Of a stretch of DNA of 64,000 nucleotides, positions 33,691 through 42,883 are shown piece after piece. This stretch comes from Robertmurraya andreesenii (GTDB taxonomy: Bacteria > Bacillota > Bacilli > Bacillales > Cytobacillaceae), in NCBI RefSeq assembly GCF_030813005.1, contig NZ_JAUSTU010000012.1, forward strand, positions 62,001 through 126,000, written 5' to 3'. A program made the position numbers and the translations under genes. The notes under the pieces were generated by a model that saw nothing but the letters and a program-made list of their open reading frames with translations, made no database searches and had not been told where the DNA came from. The first letter of the stretch is position 1, and every line of letters begins with the position of its first letter.

Positions 33691-35163
33691 TTGTAGCTGC
33701 TTTAAATTTTCCACCGATTGAAAGGCTTCTATTGCTGAGCCAAGGAGCATTTCATGCTGAGAGGTTTGCAAGCCTACCGTTGATGAGAGCTCCTGCAAAG
33801 AAGCACTTGCCTGTTCAATGACCGAACTAAATTCATTGATGGATACTTCAATCGATTTTGAAGAATTTAACACATCCGTGGTCAATGTGTCATATTTGGA
33901 AATATCCTCCTTGAGCACATGAAAGGTTTCTTTGATTTTGGTGAAGGCTTCATGGGTATCGAGTGCTAATTGTAGGTTATCGGTAATTTTATCACTTGTA
34001 ACAGAAGCCGTCTTCATCGTCCCTTGAGTATCACTGATGACATCGCTCAAATTATCGGTAATTTGCGTCGCTGTTTTTCTCGTCACATCTGCAAGCTTTC
34101 GTACCTCTTCAGCTACGACAGCAAAGCCCTTACCAGAATCCCCTGCACGAGCGGCCTCAATAGATGCATTAAGCGCAAGCAAATTGGTTTGTTCAGCGAT
34201 TTCCTGAATGGCTTTTGCAAAGGTGGATGTCTCTTTTACTAAATCAGCTAATGAGGTCATTTGCTGATTTATTTTTCCCATATCTTCAAAGGAATCAGAG
34301 AGGTCTTCCTTTAATTTCGTCACGAGCACTTCTCCATGATTAGTGATTTCTTCAGCGTTGATTGTATCCTTGTGAAGTTTTTTCACGAGATTACTTGTTT
34401 CATTCGCAACCTGACTTGAAACCTCTAATGCCTTTGTGATTTCAACAATGGAATCGGACTGGGTTTGGATTCCTGCTGCAATCTCTCCAATGGATTGATT
34501 CATTTCCTGTGAAGCTTCATAATTCTCATGGCTCTTATTTTTCACAGTATGAATGAGGTCGGAGAGACTTAAGGTGTTTTCTTCTACCGTTTTTCTAATT
34601 TCTCGATCCGTTAACAGCAAATCCTCCGTTTGCTTCTGGGCTTCAACGATGTTTTCTGCAAGTTTTTTCGATATAGCAAGCTGGAAATTTAGTAAAATAG
34701 TATTAAGCGTATAGAGTAAATAAACAGTTGCGTAATTTTTTGCTTCTAGTGGTAACTGACTATGATATTTCCATGTAAAAACAGTTGTTGCCAGTATGCC
34801 AAGTGTAAATCCTGTCCAAAGCACTCTTCGATCCATATAAATCGCAGCGGTTGCCAGGATAAAATACAGGAGCACATAGGCCGTTGGAGAAACACTATTT
34901 GCCATAATGATGTACATGACGACCGAAACTAGGATGGTGGCTAAATAAGGAATCATATGGACTAATTTCTTTGTGTAGTGAAGTGTGGCAATAATTCCTA
35001 CTCCTAAGAAACCACCGATTATAATGGATAAAATGAGTGCTAATTCCTTTTTGAGAATGATGTCAACAACCGCCCCAAGAATGACACAAACAAAGGTCGC
35101 TTTTACTACAAGAGAATTTTTTCTAGTTAAATCCTCCTGTTTGATTTCTTCAATGGTCTTCAT
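33682..35163 (-). CDS. Methyl-accepting chemotaxis protein with membrane-embedded sensor
   Basis: A 493-residue chemoreceptor-like protein. Residues about 20-170 hold six hydrophobic spans and no large external domain, so signals are probably sensed within or near the membrane. There is no clear HAMP domain. Residues 200-490 form the long coiled coil, with the CheA/CheW-binding tip NLLALNASIEAARAGDSGKGFAVVAEEVRKLA. GGAGGAG lies before the ATG at 35163. It stands alone between the spoIIIA and acc operons; ligand unknown. No che genes are nearby. Confidence 0.88.
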   Translation of the reverse strand: MKTIEEIKQEDLTRKNSLVVKATFVCVILGAVVDIILKKELALILSIIIGGFLGVGIIATLHYTKKLVHMIPYLATILVSVVMYIIMANSVSPTAYVLLYFILATAAIYMDRRVLWTGFTLGILATTVFTWKYHSQLPLEAKNYATVYLLYTLNTILLNFQLAISKKLAENIVEAQKQTEDLLLTDREIRKTVEENTLSLSDLIHTVKNKSHENYEASQEMNQSIGEIAAGIQTQSDSIVEITKALEVSSQVANETSNLVKKLHKDTINAEEITNHGEVLVTKLKEDLSDSFEDMGKINQQMTSLADLVKETSTFAKAIQEIAEQTNLLALNASIEAARAGDSGKGFAVVAEEVRKLADVTRKTATQITDNLSDVISDTQGTMKTASVTSDKITDNLQLALDTHEAFTKIKETFHVLKEDISKYDTLTTDVLNSSKSIEVSINEFSSVIEQASASLQELSSTVGLQTSQHEMLLGSAIEAFQSVENLKQLQQK

Positions 35164-35367
35164 AAAACTCCTCCTTATTTCCCCTATTTACTATTTTTCG
35201 ATATCATCCTACAAAAATCCTTTTTCGCATTCGCAAATTTGGAAAATTTAATTTATTATAGAGGGGAAGAGCCCATTGTTGATTACTTAGAAAAAGATTG
35301 AATTTTTATAAGGTCTTATCGTATAGTGTTAGTATCTAGTACCAAATTTTATTAGGGAGTGTCACTC

Positions 35368-35877
35368 ATGCTAAAAGTACAAGAAATCCGCGAATTAATT
35401 AAGCTAGTAGACCAATCGAATTTGGACGAATTTGTATATGAATTTGATGATTGCAAGATCAAAATGAAAAAGCATAAGACGGAAACTGTTGCTGTCTCTG
35501 TACCACAAATATCAACCCAAGCTGTTGACCTAGCCCCACAGGCAACGGCAGTAGAAGCTGCAGCCGTCAAGCAGGAAGTGGAAGAGGTGAAAGAGGCCCC
35601 AGCGCCAGAGGTGAAGGAGTCTAGTACGACAGAGAATTTACATAAGATTACATCTCCGATGGTTGGAACCTTCTATGAAGCATCATCCCCTGATGCTGAG
35701 CCATATGTGAAAGTGGGCTCTAAGGTATCAACTGATTCCATCGTGTGTATCGTTGAGGCGATGAAGTTATTTAATGAAATTGAGGCTGAAGTGAAAGGTG
35801 AAATTGTTGAGATCCTTGTGAAAAACGGTCAGCTAGTGGAATATGGCCAGCCGCTGTTTTTAGTAAAGCCTGAATAA
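35368..35877 (+). CDS. accB: Biotin carboxyl carrier protein of acetyl-CoA carboxylase
   Basis: A 169-residue protein with a helical N-terminus (MLKVQEIRELIKLVDQSNLDEFVYE), an Ala/Pro/Val-rich linker and a biotinyl domain whose EAMKLFNEIE motif carries the biotinylated Lys. It carries CO2 between AccC and AccDA in fatty acid synthesis. Start ATG 35368 with AGGGAG 8 nt upstream; the GTG at 35359 overlaps that site. Linked to accC 15 bp downstream. Confidence 0.96.
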   Translation: MLKVQEIRELIKLVDQSNLDEFVYEFDDCKIKMKKHKTETVAVSVPQISTQAVDLAPQATAVEAAAVKQEVEEVKEAPAPEVKESSTTENLHKITSPMVGTFYEASSPDAEPYVKVGSKVSTDSIVCIVEAMKLFNEIEAEVKGEIVEILVKNGQLVEYGQPLFLVKPE

Positions 35878-35892
35878 GGAGCGATGCCAAGC

Positions 35893-37248
35893 ATGATCAA
35901 GAAATTACTTATTGCTAATCGAGGAGAAATCGCGGTCAGAATCATTCGCGCTTGTAGAGAACTGGGAATTGAGTCGGTCGCTGTTTACTCTGAAGCAGAT
36001 AAAGAAGCCTTACATGTCAGTCTAGCGGATGAGGCATATTGTATCGGGCCAACGCTGTCAAAGGATAGCTACTTAAATTTTACCAATATTGTAAGTGTTG
36101 CAAAGCTAACGGGTTGTCAGGCTATCCATCCCGGCTATGGTTTTTTAGCGGAGAATGCAGCATTCGCTGAGCTTTGCCGTGAGTGTAATATCATTTTTGT
36201 TGGTCCTTCTCCTGAAGCGATTACGAAGATGGGTACAAAGGATATTGCGAGAGAAACAATGAAGGCAGCCAATGTGCCAATTGTTCCTGGATCACAAGGA
36301 ATTATCAAGGATGAAGCGGAAGCGATTGAACTTGCGAACACCATCGGCTATCCAGTAATCATTAAGGCTACTGCAGGTGGCGGCGGAAAAGGGATTCGAG
36401 TTGCCCGTAATGAAACCGAATTAATAAAAGGGATCAATATTACGCAACAGGAGGCCTTAACGGCTTTCGGTAACCCTGGTGTATACATTGAGAAATATAT
36501 AGAGGATTTCCGCCATGTGGAAATACAAGTGCTCGCAGATAATCATGGGAACGTCGTTCATCTAGGGGAGCGTGATTGCTCGATCCAAAGACGGCTGCAG
36601 AAGCTCTTGGAGGAAACCCCATCTCCGGCATTGGATGAGGAGATTCGAAAAGAAATGGGCGATGCTGCTGTAAAAGCAGCAAAAGCAGTTGATTATACGG
36701 GTGCAGGTACGATAGAATTTATCTATGATTATCGTAATCGAAAGTTTTACTTTATGGAAATGAATACTCGAATCCAAGTAGAGCATCCAGTAACCGAAAT
36801 GGTCACGGGAGTCGATCTCATAAAGGAACAAATTAAGGTCGCTTCAGGGGAAAAGCTCGCATTCGCACAGGAGGATGTTGAGTTTAATGGTTGGGCTATT
36901 GAATGCAGAATCAATGCCGAAAACCCTGAGAAGAACTTCCTGCCATCCCCTGGCAAGATTCACATGTACCTCCCACCTGGTGGCTTAGGGGTTCGAATTG
37001 ATTCGGCTGTATATCCAGGATATACGATTCCTCCTTTTTATGATTCGATGATTGCGAAGATTATTTCTTATGGAAGCACGAGAGAAGAAGCGATCTCTCG
37101 GATGAAAAGAGCGTTGAGTGAATTTGTCATTGAAGGTATTCATACGACGATTCCATTCCACCTAAAATTACTAAGCCATGAGAAGTTTGTGGCGGGTGAT
37201 TTTAATACAAAATTTCTTGAATTGTATGATGTCATGAAATCAGATTGA
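35893..37248 (+). CDS. accC: Biotin carboxylase subunit of acetyl-CoA carboxylase
   Basis: A 451-residue ATP-grasp enzyme: MIKKLLIANRGEIAVRIIRACRELG at the start, then the glycine-rich KATAGGGGKGIR loop, and EMNTRIQVEHPVTEMVTG. It carboxylates biotin on AccB using bicarbonate and ATP. The ATG at 35893 matches family starts; AAGGAG is about 10 nt upstream, while the ATG at 35884 is too close. The accDA genes are elsewhere. Confidence 0.97.
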   Translation: MIKKLLIANRGEIAVRIIRACRELGIESVAVYSEADKEALHVSLADEAYCIGPTLSKDSYLNFTNIVSVAKLTGCQAIHPGYGFLAENAAFAELCRECNIIFVGPSPEAITKMGTKDIARETMKAANVPIVPGSQGIIKDEAEAIELANTIGYPVIIKATAGGGGKGIRVARNETELIKGINITQQEALTAFGNPGVYIEKYIEDFRHVEIQVLADNHGNVVHLGERDCSIQRRLQKLLEETPSPALDEEIRKEMGDAAVKAAKAVDYTGAGTIEFIYDYRNRKFYFMEMNTRIQVEHPVTEMVTGVDLIKEQIKVASGEKLAFAQEDVEFNGWAIECRINAENPEKNFLPSPGKIHMYLPPGGLGVRIDSAVYPGYTIPPFYDSMIAKIISYGSTREEAISRMKRALSEFVIEGIHTTIPFHLKLLSHEKFVAGDFNTKFLELYDVMKSD

Positions 37249-37265
37249 TACTGGAGGGTGCAGAA

Positions 37266-37673
37266 ATGAGCGAACAGAATATTTTAGAAATGAGTCAAGG
37301 ACCATCAGGGCTTGGCAAAATTGAAATTGCTCCTGAAGTCATTGAAGTCATTGCGGGAATAGCGGCTTCAGAGGTAGAAGGCGTTTCACAAATGCGTGGG
37401 AATTTTGCTTCAGGTGTCGTTGAAAGACTTGGGAAAAAGAACCACGGTAAGGGTGTAAAGGTTGAACTAACAGAGGATGGAATCAAGGTAGATGTATACT
37501 GTCTAATGAAATTTGGAGTATCCATACCGACGGTTGCTCAAAAGGTACAAGATAATATTCGCCAGGCTCTTTTAAACATGACTGCCCTTGAAGCAGAGGA
37601 AGTCAATGTTCATATCGTTGGAATTCAATTTGAAACACAAAAGCAAGAAGCTGAAACGGAACAAGAAATGTAG
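37266..37673 (+). CDS. yqhY: Asp23/Gls24 family protein YqhY
   Basis: A 135-residue Asp23-family protein (GLGKIEIAPEVIEVIAGIAASEVEGVSQM; then VELTEDGIKVDVYCLMKFGVSIPTVA). In B. subtilis YqhY is co-transcribed with accBC and its loss disturbs acetyl-CoA carboxylase activity. Here it follows accC by 17 bp. GGAGGG lies upstream of the ATG at 37266. Confidence 0.93.
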   Translation: MSEQNILEMSQGPSGLGKIEIAPEVIEVIAGIAASEVEGVSQMRGNFASGVVERLGKKNHGKGVKVELTEDGIKVDVYCLMKFGVSIPTVAQKVQDNIRQALLNMTALEAEEVNVHIVGIQFETQKQEAETEQEM

Positions 37674-37862
37674 TTAAAACAGCGGAAGCCAGAGACAACA
37701 CAATGTCTTTGGCTTTTCTCATTTTTTTGAGTCTTTTTCATTTAAAAAAAGGTTATAGTGAGAGTAGGTAGGAAGATTCCCTTTAACAAGACATGTCGTT
37801 ATGCTATTATTTCTATGGACTTCAAAAAACTGAATCCTATTTATAAAGGAGTTTTTCAATAG

Positions 37863-38255
37863 ATGAAAAGAAGAACAGCGAGAGAAAAGGCACTACAGGC
37901 CCTATTTCAAATTGATGTAAGTGATGCTGTACCGAACGAAGCGATTGAGCATGTCCTGGACGGTGTGCGAAGTGATGATTACTTGGAACGGCTTGTACTA
38001 GGTGTGGTCGAAAATCTTCCACAGATTGATGATTTGATTCAAGCTAATCTTGAAAAGTGGACAATGGATCGCTTAGCCATTGTTGACAGAAATATTTTAA
38101 GACTTTCCACCTACGAGCTCCTGTATTGCAAAGAGGACGTTCCGACAAATGTGGTGATTGACGAAGCGATTGAAATTGCAAAAGTATTTGGAGATGAGGA
38201 ATCGGGCCGCTTTATTAACGGAATTTTATCCAAAGTGAAGGAAGTCGTTAGCTAG
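37863..38255 (+). CDS. nusB: Transcription antitermination factor NusB
   Basis: A 130-residue all-helical NusB (MKRRTAREKALQALFQID; YELLYCKEDVPTNVVIDEAIEIAKVFGDEESGRFINGILSKV). With NusE (S10) it binds boxA RNA for antitermination of rRNA operons. AAAGGAG precedes the ATG by about 12 nt. The 190 bp before it probably holds a promoter; no clear stem beyond a weak hairpin after yqhY. Confidence 0.96.
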   Translation: MKRRTAREKALQALFQIDVSDAVPNEAIEHVLDGVRSDDYLERLVLGVVENLPQIDDLIQANLEKWTMDRLAIVDRNILRLSTYELLYCKEDVPTNVVIDEAIEIAKVFGDEESGRFINGILSKVKEVVS

Positions 38256-38287
38256 GGCAGCTTCCAGTTTTGTAAGGAGTTTTTCAT

Positions 38288-39649
38288 ATGAGCGAGAACC
38301 GCTTTTTAACTGTTACTGCTTTAACAAAATATATCAAAAGAAAATTTGATGCTGATCCCCATCTTCATGATGTATTTGTGAAGGGAGAAATCTCTAACTT
38401 CAAACAGCATTCAAGTGGCCATATGTATTTTACGCTTAAGGATGAAAGAGCTCGAATTTTGGCGGTTATGTTTGCAAGTCAAAACCGCTCCCTCAAATTT
38501 ATTCCTGAAAATGGGATGAAGGTCCTTCTCTCTGGTGAAGTCACCGTCTATGAGCAGGGTGGGCAGTATCAAATCTATGTGAAGACGATGCAGCCTGATG
38601 GAATCGGTGATCTATATTTAGCCTACGAGCAGCTAAAGGAAAGATTAGAGAAGGAAGGACTTTTCTCACCTGAGCATAAAAAGCCACTCCCGAAGTTCCC
38701 GAATACGGTAGGAGTCATTACCTCTCCAACAGGTGCTGCCGTCCGGGATATTATTACAACGATTAAAAGAAGGTATCCGGTTGCCCGCATCCTCATTTTT
38801 CCAGCGCTTGTACAAGGTGACCATGCATCAGGCTCGATTGTGAAGGCGATTGAAAAGGCAAATGAAATGAATGAGGTAGACTGCTTGATCGTTGGTCGCG
38901 GTGGTGGCTCGATTGAAGAGCTATGGGCCTTTAACGAAGAAGCCGTAGTGAGAGCTATCTTTGCGTCAAGGGTTCCGATAATATCAGCAGTTGGCCATGA
39001 AACGGATTTTACAATTGCGGATTTTGTTGCCGATATGCGGGCGCCGACCCCTACAGGAGCAGCGGAGCTAGCGGTCCCACATATGAACGAACTGCTTGAG
39101 AGAGTGTTAACGAAGCAATCGAGATTAATTCGCGTCATGAAGGAAAAAGTCCGGTTTCAACAAGAACGGCTCAATCGTATAGAGAAATCATATGCATTCC
39201 GATATCCACAGAAGATGTATGAGCAGAAAATGGAGCAGGTTGATAAAGTGACAGAAAGACTTGTTCGTGGAGCAGATAATCTTTTTGTTACTCAAAAAGA
39301 CGCCTATAGTAGCTTAATTCGGCGTCTGGAGCGAAACAACCCAAAGCAGTTATTCGCGATGGCTGCTGAACAGCATACAAAAATGGAAAAGGAATTAAAC
39401 AGAGCTATGGTGGCGATTTTTTCGGCCAAAAGCAAGGATTATCATCAAATGCTTGCGACCTTAGATGCATTAAGCCCACTTAAAGTTATGGATCGGGGCT
39501 ATAGTCTTGTGTACGATCAGGAAGGAAGACTAGCAAAGAGTGTGGGAGACTTTTCGAAGGATAGTCAACTGAAGGTTCAAATGGCTGATGGTTCACTTTT
39601 ATGCAAAGTGACTGAAGTAGAGGGGAAGGAGAGCCATAATGGAGGATAA
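38288..39649 (+). CDS. xseA: Exodeoxyribonuclease VII large subunit
   Basis: A 453-residue XseA: N-terminal OB fold (LHDVFVKGEISNFKQHSSGHMYFTLKD), catalytic domain (VGVITSPTGAAVRDI; CLIVGRGGGSIEELWAFNEE; SAVGHETDFTIADFVADMRAPTPTGAAE) and a long coiled coil. Single-strand-specific exonuclease with XseB. Overlaps xseB by 11 nt. Confidence 0.97.
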   Translation: MSENRFLTVTALTKYIKRKFDADPHLHDVFVKGEISNFKQHSSGHMYFTLKDERARILAVMFASQNRSLKFIPENGMKVLLSGEVTVYEQGGQYQIYVKTMQPDGIGDLYLAYEQLKERLEKEGLFSPEHKKPLPKFPNTVGVITSPTGAAVRDIITTIKRRYPVARILIFPALVQGDHASGSIVKAIEKANEMNEVDCLIVGRGGGSIEELWAFNEEAVVRAIFASRVPIISAVGHETDFTIADFVADMRAPTPTGAAELAVPHMNELLERVLTKQSRLIRVMKEKVRFQQERLNRIEKSYAFRYPQKMYEQKMEQVDKVTERLVRGADNLFVTQKDAYSSLIRRLERNNPKQLFAMAAEQHTKMEKELNRAMVAIFSAKSKDYHQMLATLDALSPLKVMDRGYSLVYDQEGRLAKSVGDFSKDSQLKVQMADGSLLCKVTEVEGKESHNGG

Positions 39650-39866
39650 ATTATCATTTGAAGAGGCGATGAAAAACCTTGAAGACATTGTCGAAAAGCT
39701 AGAAGAAGGAGATGTCCCTTTGGAGGAAGCAATCGCGATCTATCGCAGAGGGATGGAACTTTCAAAGCTTTGTCATGATAAATTAAAGAACGTAGAAGAA
39801 CAATTAACGCAGGTCATTACCGAGGATGGAAAGAAAGAAGAATTTTCCATACAAGAGGAGGAATAA
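39639..39866 (+). CDS. xseB: Exodeoxyribonuclease VII small subunit
   Basis: A 75-residue helical hairpin protein (LSFEEAMKNLEDIVEKLEEGDVPLEEAIAIYRRGMEL) that coats the XseA coiled coil. GGGGAAGGAGAG lies upstream inside xseA. It ends one base before the ispA start. Confidence 0.96.
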   Translation: MEDKLSFEEAMKNLEDIVEKLEEGDVPLEEAIAIYRRGMELSKLCHDKLKNVEEQLTQVITEDGKKEEFSIQEEE

Positions 39867-39867
39867 T

Positions 39868-40761
39868 GTGGAGCATTCTCTTTTGGAATCCTTTTCTGAT
39901 ACATACAAAAATTTGCTTGAAAATCAACTGAGAGAAAATATCGATCGGATGCAGGCACCCGAAGTCATTAAGGAGGCAATGCATTATTCACTGAAGGCAG
40001 GAGGAAAAAGAATTCGTCCTTTACTCCTTTTTGCCACCTTGGATGCATTTAAAGAACGTCCAGAAAAAGGATTGTTAACAGCATGTGCGATTGAAATGAT
40101 CCATACTTATTCTCTGATCCATGATGATTTGCCGAGCATGGATAATGATGATTTAAGAAGGGGAAGGCCGACAAACCATAAAGTATTCGGGGAAGCCTTT
40201 GCCATTTTGGCAGGCGACGCACTTTTAACCTGTAGCTTTCAGCTTATTGCCGAAACGACGGAAGCAGATGTAGACGCAAATCAGAAGCTAGAGCTCATTC
40301 GTGAATTGGCCATTGCTGCTGGAGCCGAAGGAATGGTGGGTGGACAGGTTGCTGATATGGAGGGAGAGGATAAGTCCTTAACCCTTGAGGAACTGAAGTA
40401 CATTCATTATCATAAAACGGGTAAGCTTTTGGCTTATAGTGCGGTAGCAGGGGCGATCCTGGCAGGAGCTTCAAAAGAAACCGTAGAAAAATTTAGAGCC
40501 TTTGCTCATCATCTAGGCCTTGCCTTTCAAATACGCGATGACATTTTGGATGTTGAGGGGAGCGAGGAAAAGATTGGCAAGCGAGTTGGCAGTGATGCAT
40601 ATAATCATAAAAGTACGTACCCGGTCCTTTTATCAATGGATGGTGCGAAAAAAGCCTTAGAAGAGGAAATTAATCAGGCTCTATCTATTCTCAAGACGAT
40701 GGACTTGAAGACCAATCTCTTAGAAGAATTAACCGATTTGGTTGCTACACGGGATCATTGA
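39868..40761 (+). CDS. ispA: Farnesyl diphosphate synthase
   Basis: A 297-residue trans-prenyltransferase. First Asp-rich motif DDLPSMDNDDLRRG and second motif QIRDDILDVEG bind Mg-diphosphate; GGKRIRP is the usual leading motif. GTG start at 39868 with GAGGAGGAA upstream; in-frame start further up at 39826 lies within xseB. Product feeds undecaprenyl phosphate, menaquinone and heme A synthesis. Followed by dxs of the same pathway. Confidence 0.94.
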   Translation: MEHSLLESFSDTYKNLLENQLRENIDRMQAPEVIKEAMHYSLKAGGKRIRPLLLFATLDAFKERPEKGLLTACAIEMIHTYSLIHDDLPSMDNDDLRRGRPTNHKVFGEAFAILAGDALLTCSFQLIAETTEADVDANQKLELIRELAIAAGAEGMVGGQVADMEGEDKSLTLEELKYIHYHKTGKLLAYSAVAGAILAGASKETVEKFRAFAHHLGLAFQIRDDILDVEGSEEKIGKRVGSDAYNHKSTYPVLLSMDGAKKALEEEINQALSILKTMDLKTNLLEELTDLVATRDH

Positions 40762-40786
40762 GCAAAATTTGTAAATATGTTATAAT
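40758..40786 (+). promoter_or_regulatory. Sigma-A type promoter before dxs
   Basis: TTGAGC (40758-40763), 17 bp, TATAAT (40781-40786), with an extended TG one base before the -10. It overlaps the ispA stop codon and predicts a leader of about 195 nt before dxs. Confidence 0.65.
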
Positions 40787-40835
40787 ACAGTTTGACTTTA
40801 TTTCGTCATATTTGATTGTTCTAAATAAAAGTATT

Positions 40836-40869
40836 GCCGTTACCACAATTGTGTTAGCGGTTATTTTTT
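40836..40869 (+). terminator. Hairpin and T-run in the ispA-dxs gap
   Basis: CCGTTACCACAA / TTGTGTTAGCGG is a 24-bp imperfect palindrome followed by TTATTTTTT. It should end ispA transcripts, but it also lies inside the leader predicted from the promoter at 40758-40786. A second stem, GGGAAC..GTTCCC, begins near 40876. Confidence 0.7.
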
Positions 40870-40987
40870 CAGGTGGGAACTGATTAAATTTGTTCCCGAG
40901 ATTAGTATCCCCATTTATAAATTTCATTAGCAACATTGTTTGAGAAAAGAGCCTAAATGAATTAGAAATGAAAGCGAGTGGTCCATC

Positions 40988-42880
40988 ATGGATCTATTTT
41001 CAATAAAAGACCCTTCCTTCCTAAAAAGTCTAACCGTTAAGGAATTAGAGAGCCTTAGTGAGGATATTCGTAAATTCTTGATTGAGAAACTTTCAAAAAC
41101 AGGTGGACATATTGGGCCTAATTTGGGGGTTGTGGAATTAACGATTGCCCTACACAAATGCTTTAACAGTCCAGTCGATAAAATATTATGGGATGTAGGA
41201 CATCAATCCTATGTTCATAAGATCCTGACTGGAAGGGCCTGTCAGTTTGATACATTAAGACAATATAAGGGACTTTGTGGCTTTCCAAAGATGGTCGAAA
41301 GCGAGCATGATGTATGGGAGACCGGTCACAGCTCCACCTCACTGTCAGCGGCAATGGGAATGGCGATTGCAAGAGATTTAAAGAAGGAGAAGTCCTTTGT
41401 TGTTCCTGTTATTGGCGATGGGGCACTTACAGGTGGAATGGCTCTAGAGGCATTGAATCATATCGGTCACGAAAAGAAAAATATGATTGTTGTCCTCAAT
41501 GATAATGAAATGTCGATTGCGCCAAATGTAGGGGCTCTTCACAATGTGTTAGGACGCCTAAGAACTGCTGGGAAATACCAATGGGCGAAGGATGAATTAG
41601 AGCAGCTACTCAAGAAAATTCCTGCTGTTGGTGGAAAGGTAGCACAGGCGGCAGAAAGGATCAAGGATAGCTTAAAATATTTGCTCGTTTCTGGAGTCTT
41701 CTTTGAAGAACTTGGATTCACGTACTTAGGTCCAATTGATGGCCATAACTTTGAAGCTTTATTTGAAAATCTTGCCTATGCTAAGAAAACAGAGGGGCCT
41801 GTCTTACTACATGTCATTACGAAAAAAGGTAAAGGCTATGGCCCAGCTGAGAAGGACACCACTGGAAATTGGCATGGTACAGGTGCCTACAAGATTGAAA
41901 CGGGTGATTTCATTAAGCCTGTTGATGCTCCTCCAGCATGGAGCAAGCTTGTCAGTGAGACCGTCAGGAGAATTGCTCGGGAGGATGAGCGCATCGTCGC
42001 CATAACTCCTGCTATGCCTGTCGGCTCAAAGCTCGAAGGCTTTGCTAGTGAGTTTCCTGATCGCATGTATGATGTTGGAATTGCGGAACAGCATGCTGCA
42101 ACAGTTGCAGCAGGGCTTGCCACCCAGAAAATGAAGCCGTTCCTAGCGATTTATTCCACCTTTCTGCAACGGGCCTATGATCAGGTCGTCCACGATATTT
42201 GTCGTCAAAATCTTAATGTCTTCTTTGGAATTGATCGGGCGGGATTAGTTGGAGCAGACGGAGAAACGCACCAAGGTGTATTTGATATCGCCTTTATGAG
42301 ACATATTCCGAATATGGTAATGATGATGCCGAAGGATGAAAATGAAGGCCAGCATTTAGTCTATACAGCGTTAAAATACGATCATGGTCCAATCGCCATG
42401 AGATTTCCACGTGGAAATGGTCTTGGAGTGCCACTCGATCAGGAACTAAAGGAAATTCCTATAGGTTCATGGGAAATTCTAAAGAATGGTTCCGACGGGG
42501 CAATCCTTACCTTTGGGACGACGATTCCAATGGCCATGAAAGCAGCGGAAATTCTTGAAAAGCAAGGGATTTCCATTAAAGTTGTGAATGCGCGATTTAT
42601 TAAGCCTTTAGACGAAGCGATGCTGCTTGATATTCTTGGAACAAACATGCCAATCTTGACGATTGAAGAGGCGATTCTTCAGGGTGGCTTTGGTAGCTCT
42701 ATTCTGGAATTTGCCTCGGATCATGGCTTCCACCACGTTCAAATTGAACGTATGGGAATTCCGGATCAGTTCATCGAGCATGGCAGTGTCAAGGAATTAT
42801 TAAATGAAATCGGGCTAACAACAGAAGCGGTAGTGGCTAAGCTACAAACTATTGCTCGAAAAAAACAAAAAAGGGCTTAG
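40988..42880 (+). CDS. dxs: 1-deoxy-D-xylulose-5-phosphate synthase
   Basis: A 630-residue thiamine-diphosphate enzyme that joins pyruvate and glyceraldehyde 3-phosphate, the first step of the MEP isoprenoid pathway. It shows the GDGALTGGMALEALNHIGHEKKNMIVVLNDNEM ThDP motif, WDVGHQSYVHKILTGR, and DRAGLVGADGETHQGVFD in the transketolase-like region. Start at the ATG 40988, where a GAGTGG-like ribosome site precedes. Four bases separate it from yqxC. Confidence 0.96.
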   Translation: MDLFSIKDPSFLKSLTVKELESLSEDIRKFLIEKLSKTGGHIGPNLGVVELTIALHKCFNSPVDKILWDVGHQSYVHKILTGRACQFDTLRQYKGLCGFPKMVESEHDVWETGHSSTSLSAAMGMAIARDLKKEKSFVVPVIGDGALTGGMALEALNHIGHEKKNMIVVLNDNEMSIAPNVGALHNVLGRLRTAGKYQWAKDELEQLLKKIPAVGGKVAQAAERIKDSLKYLLVSGVFFEELGFTYLGPIDGHNFEALFENLAYAKKTEGPVLLHVITKKGKGYGPAEKDTTGNWHGTGAYKIETGDFIKPVDAPPAWSKLVSETVRRIAREDERIVAITPAMPVGSKLEGFASEFPDRMYDVGIAEQHAATVAAGLATQKMKPFLAIYSTFLQRAYDQVVHDICRQNLNVFFGIDRAGLVGADGETHQGVFDIAFMRHIPNMVMMMPKDENEGQHLVYTALKYDHGPIAMRFPRGNGLGVPLDQELKEIPIGSWEILKNGSDGAILTFGTTIPMAMKAAEILEKQGISIKVVNARFIKPLDEAMLLDILGTNMPILTIEEAILQGGFGSSILEFASDHGFHHVQIERMGIPDQFIEHGSVKELLNEIGLTTEAVVAKLQTIARKKQKRA

Positions 42881-42883
42881 ACG

